This document shows, piece after piece, positions 14,604 to 20,584 of a DNA stretch of 26,301 nucleotides (positions are counted from its first letter, which is position 1; every line of letters begins with the position of its first letter). The notes under the pieces were generated by a model that made no database searches, was not told where the DNA came from, and saw only the letters and a program-made list of their open reading frames with translations. Position numbers and translations under genes: made by a program. The stretch lies in contig JAJZQR010000050.1 in the NCBI GenBank assembly GCA_021806765.1, forward strand, positions 1 through 26,301. The letters are read 5' to 3'. The DNA is from Chloroflexota bacterium. Lineage in GTDB: Bacteria > Chloroflexota > UBA6077.

Positions 14604-15464
14604 TTACCTGCGGCGCTTCGGCTCCAACCGGCTCGGACCTTTGGGCGCCGAGGGTGCCGTCTTGTAAGCTTGAGCCTCTTCCCCAGGGTGGGTGAGCAGC
14701 CACCAGGCAAGAACGCCCGCGGCGACCAGCACCGCCAGAGCCGTGAGTTGAGCCTGCTTCAAGCCCAGAGCAGTGATCGGCTCCGAGGCCCGCAAGAAGA
14801 AGACGGCGAACTGACCGAGAGAGTAACCCACCAGGTACACCGTGAACAGCAGTCCGGACCGTCGAATTCGGTGGCGCAGGAACCACAGCAGGCCAAAGAG
14901 GCCGATGTTGAAGAGCAACTCGTACACGGCCGCCGGTTGGTAAGCGATGGTGTGGTCGGCCACGAAAGAGTTGGGGTGCTGGTACACGAAGCCCCACGGG
15001 AGCGTAGTAGGGGCGCCTACGATGTCACCGTTGATGATGTTGCCGACGCGCCCGAAGGCCTGGCCCACCACGGCGAAGAGCGCCGCGGTATCGAGGATGG
15101 TCCAGAGAGACATCTTCCGACGCCGTGCGACCACCGCCAGGGTGACAGCCACCCCAAAGATGGCACCGTAGAACGCCATGCCACCTTCCCAGGTGGCCAC
15201 GATCCGCCAGGGCTCAGCCAGGTAGGGGCCCAGGGGCTGCTGAAGGACGAAGTAGAGCCGAGCACCGACGAAGCCGGCCACGATGGAGGGCCACACGGCC
15301 GCCCATATGTCGTCGTCGGAGAGGCCCCGCTGCCGGGCGTAGGGATAGGCGATCAGCAGCCCCACGATGATCCCCACGTCATACATGAGCCCGTACCACC
15401 GGACTGAGAGAGGTCCGATCTGGGCCAGGATCGGATTGATGTCGATGACAATGAAGGCAGGCAT
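14604..15464 (-). CDS. lgt: Prolipoprotein diacylglyceryl transferase Lgt, 286 aa
   Basis: Inner-membrane enzyme that transfers diacylglycerol from phosphatidylglycerol to the lipobox Cys of prolipoproteins, the first step of lipoprotein maturation. Seven helices are expected; visible marks are LSVRWYGLMYDVGIIVG, GARLYFVL, WEGGMAFYGAIFG (the region of the catalytic His-Gly motif, with Tyr in place of the usual His), and the family signature GRVGNIINGDIVG. YQPAAVYELL corresponds to the usual HPxxLYE. A basic tail (PKGPSRLEPKRRR) faces the cytoplasm. ATG at 15464 follows AGGAGAG. A TATAAT lies 42 bp upstream. The region between its stop and the M2 element shows nothing further. Confidence 0.95.
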   Translation of the reverse strand: MPAFIVIDINPILAQIGPLSVRWYGLMYDVGIIVGLLIAYPYARQRGLSDDDIWAAVWPSIVAGFVGARLYFVLQQPLGPYLAEPWRIVATWEGGMAFYGAIFGVAVTLAVVARRRKMSLWTILDTAALFAVVGQAFGRVGNIINGDIVGAPTTLPWGFVYQHPNSFVADHTIAYQPAAVYELLFNIGLFGLLWFLRHRIRRSGLLFTVYLVGYSLGQFAVFFLRASEPITALGLKQAQLTALAVLVAAGVLAWWLLTHPGEEAQAYKTAPSAPKGPSRLEPKRRR

Positions 15465-15505
15465 TCGATGTTGCTCTCCTGGTTGTCACGTTACGTTGCC
15501 TGAGA

Positions 15506-15511
15506 ATTATA
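15506..15511 (-). promoter_or_regulatory. Probable -10 element of the lgt promoter
   Basis: TATAAT on the minus strand, 42 bp before the lgt start. The -35 position at 17-bp spacing reads GGACGG, a poor match, so this rests on the -10 and its location. Confidence 0.4.
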
Positions 15512-15831
15512 GTAACCTTTTCCCCTTCCCGTCCACCCACCCGCTTGATTTAAGACGTGCATGGGGTAGCAGGCACAGAGCGACGGGCTGTGGCCCCCAC
15601 TCCAAAGCAGAGAAGAGCAAGCCGGAGGACATTTGGGCCGGCATCCAGGTTCTGGCCGGAACGTGGGCAAGCATGGCCTTATGAGAGCGGGGATAGAGGG
15701 GTAACCCGACCCTGCCCGCGCGATCGCAGGCGGTCAGCGCCCCCCTCCAGAGCATGAATCGAGGGCGGGGTTTCCCTGCCCCCGACGCCAACGATGCCGG
15801 CAGTACAAGCCCTCGCCTTGGGCCCGCCTGC
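15512..15831. other. Intergenic region between the NifX-like gene and lgt
   Basis: About 320 bp with no convincing gene, hairpin terminator or repeat that recurs in the window. Open frames here have no ribosome site and no recognisable domain. Confidence 0.4.
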
Positions 15832-16221
15832 CTAGTGCAGCCGCTCCACCTGATTGCGGAGGTTCCCCGCCAGGAAGGCCTGGGCAGCCTCATCGATGTC
15901 CCGAAGGCTGGTGATTATGGGCTCGAGGCCATAGAGCTTGAGGCTCTCGTAGGCCGGGCGCCCCATGCCGCCGGTCAGCACCACCTGGCAATCTCTGACA
16001 GCCTCTGCCATTGCACCATGGTTGTGGCCGTGATGGTGATGCTCCCCGGCCCCATGACCGTGGTGATTCTGGTGGTCCTCACCCTGTTGGTGATTGGCCT
16101 TCTCCCTCATCTCTCGAGCCACCACCTTCCCGTCCTCTACCGTCAGCACCAGGTAGTACTGTGCCCAGCCAAAGTGCGCGCTGATGGTCTTTCCGTCGTC
16201 GGTCACCGCTGCGATCTTCAT
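15832..16221 (-). CDS. NifX/NifB-C-like protein with a His-rich loop, 129 aa
   Basis: Belongs to the dinitrogenase iron-molybdenum cofactor family (PF02579), whose members bind metal clusters, many outside nitrogen fixation. It starts MKIAAVTDDGKTISAHFGWA, the family pattern with the AHFG motif, and continues VLTGGMGRPAYESLKLYGLEPI, matching the usual GGMG loop. Between them, residues 44-69 are a His-rich insert (HQQGEDHQNHHGHG and HHHHGHNHG), likely to bind Ni, Zn or Cu. ATG at 16221 follows GGAGAGGAA; a longer frame has no support. It is monocistronic, with a strong promoter at 16352-16380 next to a CsoR-like box. No nif gene is nearby, so nitrogenase work is unlikely; metal handling is the better guess. 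Confidence 0.85.
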   Translation of the reverse strand: MKIAAVTDDGKTISAHFGWAQYYLVLTVEDGKVVAREMREKANHQQGEDHQNHHGHGAGEHHHHGHNHGAMAEAVRDCQVVLTGGMGRPAYESLKLYGLEPIITSLRDIDEAAQAFLAGNLRNQVERLH

Positions 16222-16351
16222 CGTGCTTCCTCTCCTAATTCGCTGCAGGTTCCTGCTCTTCAAGCACCTGTCGGGAGAGGGGACCAGGCCTGCTGGTCGA
16301 AGCCTCGCCCGAAAGGGCACCCTGCAGATGTTATGAGCTTATGCCCTAAAC

Positions 16352-16380
16352 ATCTTAGACCCACCTCCGGCCCCTGTCAA
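16352..16380 (-). promoter_or_regulatory. Sigma70-type promoter of the NifX-like gene
   Basis: On the minus strand: TTGACA, 17-bp spacer, TAAGAT. Transcription would start near 16345, giving a leader of about 124 nt. Confidence 0.7.
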
Positions 16381-16394
16381 CCCCCCGGGGGTAT
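16381..16394 (-). promoter_or_regulatory. CsoR-like palindrome next to the -35
   Basis: On the minus strand ATACCCCCGGGGGG directly joins the TTGACA of the NifX-like promoter, with the perfect core CCCCCGGGGG at 16382-16391. CsoR/RcnR/CstR-type repressors bind G/C-tract palindromes of the form TACCC...GGGTA. The left half fits; the right half lacks the TAT. A metal-responsive operator is plausible but unproven. Confidence 0.4.
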
Positions 16395-16412
16395 GGGCCC
16401 GAACGCCGAGGA

Positions 16413-16611
16413 GAGACTGTCCCAAAGTGAGTAACTATGGTGCTGGCCGTCGCCCTGAACGATGATGGCTTCGGAAGCCGCCGGGCACACGGAGGGCTGT
16501 AGTAACGACTTTAGTCGTTCGTTCTCCTTCCATCGGCAAAGGGACGAACGACTGAAGTCGTTACTACTCTTAGCCCAGCGTCCTCAGGATTACCAACTTC
16601 GGGACAGTCTC
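16413..16611 (-). mobile_element. MITE-like element M1, copy B (199 bp)
   Basis: Inverted partner of 6857-7059. Ends are GAGACTGTCCCAAAGT and ACTTCGGGACAGTCTC, perfect inverted repeats except for one base. The centre (16499-16567) is the same long hairpin with 24-bp arms. The two copies match along the full length apart from scattered substitutions and a few indels. Only GGA is repeated at both flanks, so an 8-bp duplication like that of copy A is not visible here. No coding capacity. It lies between the NifX-like promoter and the second isomerase gene. Confidence 0.8.
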
Positions 16612-16733
16612 GGAGAGTAGGCGGCGGACCAACTGGCACGACTGGTGCGAGGGTCCGGAAAAGACGCTGCCTGAGTCCGGCGAGCGGAAACCTTTCACCC
16701 AGGCTTTCGAGGACAGAAAGGGGGTAGCTATCG

Positions 16734-17642
16734 ATGCGGATAGAGCAAGTGGGAGCTAACACCTCCTGCTTGACGGGTCTTTCCCTGGAGGAGTCCGTCA
16801 ACGCGATCCGCCAGCTGGGGTTCCACGGGCTCACCCTCCTCGGGTTCTCGGGTACCCGCCACCGATACGGCGAACTGGCGGGCTTCTGGTTCCGCCAACT
16901 GGCCAATAGCCAGCGGATCGAACTGAAGCGGCTCGTATCCGGCTTCGACAGGCTGGCGATCCATGCCCCCTTCGCCGACCTGCCCCTCTTCAGCTACGAC
17001 CATCGGGTAGCGCAACTCGCCTTGGAACGGGTCAAGGAATCCATTGACGCTGCCCAGTATCTGAGGGGATCGGTAGTAATAGTCCACGCCAACCCCCGCG
17101 CCAACTTCCCTGTGACCGACTACTGGAAGGACATGATTAGCACCTTCCGCCTTCTAGGCGACTATGCCCTGGAGAGAGGGGTCCGGATCGGGATAGAGAC
17201 CGGCTTTCCCAACAAGGTGAACCAGTTCGTCGACCTGTTGGAGGCGGTGGGGCACCGCGCGGTCGGGGCCACCATCGACACGGGCCACATGGCGCGGTAC
17301 GTGGACACGGATCTATGGGGAACGCCCGCCGGCGTCAACCAGCTGAACGAGCAGTTGATGGACGTCACCCGGCAACTGGGAATCCAGATCCTCCACTGCC
17401 ACATCAACGACCTGGATCCATCCGACTGGAGGGATCACCGGACCCTCGGACAGGGAGTCATCGACTTTCAGCCCTTCCTGGCGGAGCTTCACTCGGTGGG
17501 CTACGATGGAATGCTGGAACTGGAACTGGAGGAGGAGATAAAGGACCAGCTTACCACCCTGGAGGAGAGCAAAGAGGAACTCGAAACGATGATCTTCCGG
17601 CTGGATCGCCTCCAGCAGGCCAGCCGCAGTGGAGCGGCCTGA
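16734..17642 (+). CDS. TIM-barrel sugar-phosphate isomerase/epimerase, 302 aa
   Basis: A second xylose-isomerase-like TIM-barrel protein in the window, not closely similar to the one at 2468-3403. Motifs in order: LAIHAPFADLPLF, VVIVHANPRANF, VRIGIETGFPNK (first metal Glu), VGATIDTGHMARY (Asp/His), ILHCHINDLDPSD (His/Asp), and GMLELELEEE (last Glu). A C-terminal helix of about 35 residues rich in Glu and Lys may pair with another subunit. ATG follows AAAGGGGGT. It is monocistronic; a GC-rich hairpin follows. Substrate unknown. Confidence 0.85.
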   Translation: MRIEQVGANTSCLTGLSLEESVNAIRQLGFHGLTLLGFSGTRHRYGELAGFWFRQLANSQRIELKRLVSGFDRLAIHAPFADLPLFSYDHRVAQLALERVKESIDAAQYLRGSVVIVHANPRANFPVTDYWKDMISTFRLLGDYALERGVRIGIETGFPNKVNQFVDLLEAVGHRAVGATIDTGHMARYVDTDLWGTPAGVNQLNEQLMDVTRQLGIQILHCHINDLDPSDWRDHRTLGQGVIDFQPFLAELHSVGYDGMLELELEEEIKDQLTTLEESKEELETMIFRLDRLQQASRSGAA

Positions 17643-17667
17643 GCGCGCCGCTCCGCAATTCGATAGC

Positions 17668-17691
17668 GTGGGGCGGGACCCTGTGCCCCAC
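17668..17691 (+). terminator. Hairpin after the second isomerase gene
   Basis: GTGGGGC and GCCCCAC, a 7-bp GC-rich stem around a 10-nt loop, 25 bp after the stop codon. It has no T tract and lies between convergent genes. Confidence 0.45.
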
Positions 17692-17753
17692 CGCGGTCTA
17701 GCACGGAGCCAGTTCCGGCCGGGAAAGGGAGAACGGATTCTGGATGCCCACGG

Positions 17754-18098
17754 TCAGCCGGCAGCGAAGACGAAACTGGTGAACAGAAGCGCCAGCACCA
17801 GCAGGGAGATCAGGGCAAAGCGGGGGCGGCGCTCCCACAGAAAGCCCGCCACTAGCGCGGCCACTCGGGCCACTGGGGTAGCCATCAGGATCAGAATGCC
17901 CAGGTTCATGATGTCGATCGGGTTGCCGGCGCCGACACCGGACAGCAACCCCTGGGGCGAGCCCTGGGCCGGGCGGGCGTCCGCGGGAATTGCCAGGTAG
18001 AGTCCCAGTCCCACGGCCATGGCCAGGAGCCCCATGCTCGCTCCCACCATCAGCAGCCGCCCCACCAGGTCGTCCAGCCGCCCCTCTCTCTCCTGCAT
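17754..18098 (-). CDS. DUF1634 membrane protein, 114 aa
   Basis: Small polytopic membrane protein with three hydrophobic helices: LLMVGASMGLLAMAVGLGLYLA, LGILILMATPVARVAALVAGF (the family hallmark with the Ala-Thr-Pro) and FALISLLVLALLFTSFVF. DUF1634 proteins are usually found beside TauE/SafE permeases, as here. The ATG overlaps the stop codon of the TauE gene as TGATG, which shows translational coupling and fixes the start. It may be an accessory subunit of the exporter, an inference from linkage. Confidence 0.85.
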   Translation of the reverse strand: MQEREGRLDDLVGRLLMVGASMGLLAMAVGLGLYLAIPADARPAQGSPQGLLSGVGAGNPIDIMNLGILILMATPVARVAALVAGFLWERRPRFALISLLVLALLFTSFVFAAG

Positions 18099-18928
18099 CA
18101 GTACAAACCGACAACTCGCAGCACCATGAGGACCGCCACCCCGGCCAACACCAGTGCTAGCCCCCGGGTCAGGACGGCGCTGCGGAGATAGGGTGCCCAC
18201 CTGGCCCCCGCCAGCGATCCCAGGAACACCCCGATGGCCACGGCCGCCGTCACCGGGGCGTTCACGAAGCCGCGGGAGTAGTAGATGTAGGCGCTGGCGA
18301 CGGCGGTAACCCCGATCATGAAGTCGCTGGTGGCCGCCGCTGCCTTCATTGGCACCCTCATGCCCAGCACCATGGTGGGAACCTTGATCACCCCACCCCC
18401 TATCCCCAGCAGCCCCGAGAGGAAACCCGCCAGGAGGCTGAACCCCATCCCCAGGGGGAGCCGGTGCACGCGATAGCGAACCTCCTGGCGCAGGCTGGGG
18501 TCATAGAAGTGGCCACCCAGTTCCCCCTCCTCCCGTTCTCGGACCAACTGTGGCCCCTCCTCCTGCTGTCTGGACAGGGCGACCGCCGTCGCGACGAGGG
18601 ACGCGGCGAACACGATGGTCAGCAACTGCTGTCCCAGGGATATGGCGGTGAGACCGCCCAGCATGCCCCCGGTGGCAGTAGCGACCTCCAGGGTAATCCC
18701 CAGCCGCAGGTTGGTGATGCGGTTCCCCAGATAGACTGCGGAGGCGGCGCTGGAAGTGGCGATGACGGCGACGATACTGGCGGCGATGGCCTCCAGGATG
18801 GGGAATCCGAAGGCCATGATCAGAAAGGGCACCATCAGGGTGCCGCCCCCAATGCCCAACATGGCGCCCAGGACGCCGATAACCAGCCCCGCGCCCAGAA
18901 TGGCGGCGAACTCCCAACCGGGGATCAC
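18098..18928 (-). CDS. TauE/SafE family sulfite or anion exporter, 276 aa
   Basis: Membrane exporter of the TauE/SafE family (PF01925), with members linked to sulfite, sulfoacetate or organic anion export. The internal duplication typical of the family is visible: GAMLGIGGGTLMVPFL near the start and SGLLGIGGGVIKVPTM in the second half, separated by a long acidic/basic loop (RQQEEGPQLVREREEGELGG). I placed the start at GTG 18928 (IPGWEFAAILGAG), after GGGGGAGAG; a longer version would have to read through a dispersed repeat at 18945-19003. It lies between a GntR regulator upstream and DUF1634 downstream on the same strand, a regulated transport module. Confidence 0.88.
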   Translation of the reverse strand: MIPGWEFAAILGAGLVIGVLGAMLGIGGGTLMVPFLIMAFGFPILEAIAASIVAVIATSSAASAVYLGNRITNLRLGITLEVATATGGMLGGLTAISLGQQLLTIVFAASLVATAVALSRQQEEGPQLVREREEGELGGHFYDPSLRQEVRYRVHRLPLGMGFSLLAGFLSGLLGIGGGVIKVPTMVLGMRVPMKAAAATSDFMIGVTAVASAYIYYSRGFVNAPVTAAVAIGVFLGSLAGARWAPYLRSAVLTRGLALVLAGVAVLMVLRVVGLY

Positions 18929-18944
18929 CAGAGCATCTCTCCCC

Positions 18945-19003
18945 CTCACCCCTGGCTTGCTTTCTTCCCCCTCCCTCTGGGAAGGGACCAGGGTCAGGGT
19001 GAG
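18945..19003. repeat. Dispersed CTCACCC...GGGTGAG repeat ahead of the TauE gene
   Basis: CTCACCC at 18945-18951 faces GGGTGAG at 18997-19003, with CTCCCTCTGGGAAGGGACCA between. This type of intergenic repeat (often seen translated as LTLxLSQRE) is common in bacteria. It marks the sequence upstream as non-coding and argues against an early TauE start. Confidence 0.6.
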
Positions 19004-19061
19004 AACCGCGGGCAAGGGCTGTGCCAGGCCCAGTGGCACAACAATGGCGAATCAGCGGGAG

Positions 19062-19190
19062 CTATGGAGAGGAGGCCATATTCCGGTGCCACATGATCAC
19101 CCGGATGACCGGCACCACCACCAGCAGCCAGCCCTTCGCCGTGTTGCCATCCTCGGCAATCTTCTCCCGGGCACGGCTACGAGGGCACAA
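19062..19190 (-). CDS. Possible small membrane protein, 42 aa
   Basis: A TTG-started frame, with CAGGGG eight bases upstream, encodes a basic/acidic N-terminus (REKIAEDG), then a hydrophobic stretch GWLLVVVPVIRVIMW, and ends at a TAG. It lies in the 297-bp gap between the GntR gene and the TauE exporter, on the same strand, where a small accessory protein would fit. No family is recognised, the start codon is weak, and chance is a real alternative. Confidence 0.25.
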   Translation of the reverse strand: MCPRSRAREKIAEDGNTAKGWLLVVVPVIRVIMWHRNMASSP

Positions 19191-19225
19191 ACCTGATACC
19201 CCTGCTGAGAGGCTGAGAGAAGCCG

Positions 19226-19900
19226 CTATCGGCCAGCCGAAGAGGCCACCTCTCTCGCCTTGACGACATGCTCACGGGCCAGGGCCTCGGCCTGGACACC
19301 GTTTCCCTGTCTCAGGGCCTCGATAACCCGACGATGCTCGGCCACCGACTCCACCGCCCTATCCGGTTTCTCGATAGAGGATCGGTACAACCGCCGGGTC
19401 TGTGCCCGGATGCTGAGGAGGAAGTCCCGCACCCACCGGTTGCGGCTGGCCTTAGCGATCAGCTCGTGGAACTGGGTGTTCAGAACCACGACGGCTGCCA
19501 TGTCCTTGGCCACGATGCATTTCTGCATCGCCTGGCACACGTCCTCCAGCTCGGCCAACTCGTCGGTAGTGATGTGGGATGCCGCCAGATGGGCGGCCAG
19601 ACCCTCCAGCGCCTCCCGGATGGGGAAGAGATCCAACTGGTCCCGCTGGGTGAGTTCCGTAACCACCGCGCCGCGCCTGGGCAAGATAGAGACCAGTCCT
19701 TCGCCCTCCAGCTTCCGCAGCGCCTCCCGCAGGGGACTTCGGCTGACGCCCAACTCGGTGCAGATCCGATCCTCCACGATCCGCTCGCCCGGCTTCAGCC
19801 TGCCGGTCACGATGGCATCGCGAAGGGCACTGTAGACCTGCACCCTCAAGGGGACGTAGCTGTTTGGCTGAATAGTTTCGAGGGGAATATATTCGGTCAT
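19226..19900 (-). CDS. GntR-family regulator, FadR/FCD subfamily, 224 aa
   Basis: DNA-binding repressor of the FCD group. Residues 15-80 form the winged helix-turn-helix (QVYSALRDAIVTGRLKPGER, ELGVSRSPLREALRKLEGEG), with the recognition helix SRSPLREAL typical for GntR. The C-terminal FCD domain runs from about 90 to 215, with the metal/ligand-site residues in FPIREALEG (Arg), LNTQFHELI (His), and VAEHRRVIEAL (His). These usually sense a carboxylate ligand. ATG at 19900 follows AAGGTG; a longer frame upstream lies over the operator. A double GTATAC site sits 18 bp ahead of the start, so it probably controls itself and the TauE/DUF1634 genes downstream. Confidence 0.92.
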   Translation of the reverse strand: MTEYIPLETIQPNSYVPLRVQVYSALRDAIVTGRLKPGERIVEDRICTELGVSRSPLREALRKLEGEGLVSILPRRGAVVTELTQRDQLDLFPIREALEGLAAHLAASHITTDELAELEDVCQAMQKCIVAKDMAAVVVLNTQFHELIAKASRNRWVRDFLLSIRAQTRRLYRSSIEKPDRAVESVAEHRRVIEALRQGNGVQAEALAREHVVKAREVASSAGR

Positions 19901-19917
19901 AGGCACCTTGCTGCAAT

Positions 19918-19931
19918 GTATACAGGTATAC
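19918..19931. promoter_or_regulatory. Double GTATAC operator of the GntR regulator
   Basis: Two palindromic GTATAC hexamers (19918-19923 and 19926-19931) two bases apart, 18 bp upstream of the regulator's ATG. FadR/FCD-type GntR proteins typically bind short palindromes with a GTATAC-like core, so autoregulation is likely. The two overlapping TATAC blocks may also contain the -10 of the promoter. Confidence 0.6.
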
Positions 19932-19966
19932 TTAACAGTAGCACAGTGGCCTGCACAGCGCAACCG

Positions 19967-20112
19967 ACAGGGCCTTTTAGTCTTCCGGTGCCGAACCCAC
20001 AAGGAGCAGCGTGGAGGCTACAACACCCCCTGTAGAGACGCGACATGTCGCGTCTCTACGCACCTGCGTGGAGACCAGTCGCTCTGCTCAGGGTGACAAC
20101 TAAAAGGCCCTG
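19967..20112. mobile_element. MITE-like element M3 with 9-bp target duplication
   Basis: Terminal inverted repeats CAGGGCCTTTTAGT (19968-19981) and ACTAAAAGGCCCTG (20099-20112) match perfectly over 14 bp. The element is flanked by the direct repeat GCGCAACCG (19958-19966 and 20113-20121). CAGGG ends and target duplications of 8-10 bp are reported for ISAs1-type insertion sequences, so such a transposase might mobilise it; that is only a guess. A perfect 28-bp palindrome lies inside at 20032-20059. No coding capacity. It separates the GntR gene from the ACT-domain gene. Confidence 0.8.
20032..20059. repeat. Perfect 28-bp palindrome inside element M3
   Basis: Arms GTAGAGACGCGACA and TGTCGCGTCTCTAC, 14 bp each with no loop. 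GTAGAGACG...CGTCTCTAC palindromes are a known style of dispersed intergenic repeat. Here it makes the centre of a longer transposon-like element. Confidence 0.85.
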
Positions 20113-20193
20113 GCGCAACCGGCGTCACTCCTTGACTTCAGTCCACAGGGGCGCCACACTGCAGAGCTGAACGTTGATTGAAACCCCCTGGGA

Positions 20194-20580
20194 GTGGTTC
20201 CGGCTGTGAAACTGACCCGTCTTCCCGGCTCCTTCAGCCTCTGCCGCCTGACTCCGGACCAGGAGATACCCAACTGGGCGCTGGCCGACAGGGGCTTCCT
20301 CTCGATAACCTACACACCGGAGGAACTGTCCATCGTCTGCCCCGACGACCTGGTGCCGGCCGGCGTCCACTGCGACGCGGGTTGGGCAGTCCTGAAGGTG
20401 GAGGGTCCTATGGACCTCTCCCTGGTCGGCGTCCTGGCGTCCCTATCCGCTCCCCTGGCCGGGGCGGGCGTCCCGCTCTTCGCCCTCTCCACCTTCAACA
20501 CCGATTACCTGCTGGTCATGGAGGAGAAGCTCCCCAAGGCCTGCGATGCGCTAATAGGAGCGGGGCACGAGGTGACATAG
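20194..20580 (+). CDS. ACT-domain protein, 128 aa
   Basis: Contains one or two ACT-like (ligand-sensing ferredoxin-like) units of the aspartate-kinase-like type found in stand-alone proteins (COG3603 style). Visible parts are FLSITYTPEELSIVCPDD, then GWAVLKVEGPMDLSLVGVLASLSAPLAGAGVPLFALSTFNTDYLLVMEEKL, which is the typical second ACT repeat with a conserved STFxTDY(L/I)LV. Such proteins bind an amino acid or similar ligand; no enzymatic part is present. The start could be GTG 20194 or GTG 20206; the latter has GGGAG at 11 bases. Its stop lies four bases from the end of the convergent copper-ATPase gene. Confidence 0.82.
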   Translation: MVPAVKLTRLPGSFSLCRLTPDQEIPNWALADRGFLSITYTPEELSIVCPDDLVPAGVHCDAGWAVLKVEGPMDLSLVGVLASLSAPLAGAGVPLFALSTFNTDYLLVMEEKLPKACDALIGAGHEVT

Positions 20581-20584
20581 CATC

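Noticed and set aside
15507..15893. 128-codon minus-strand frame between lgt and the NifX-like gene
   Set aside because: It has no ribosome site, overlaps the NifX-like gene in the same direction, and shows no recognisable domain.
6857..16611. Past inversion between the two M1 copies
   Set aside because: An inversion would have exchanged the flanking duplications, but copy A still has matching flanks on both sides.
19190..19222. TPP-riboswitch-like words (ACCTGAT and GGCTGAGA)
   Set aside because: The two words come in the reverse of the order required for a THI box, and no thiamine gene follows.
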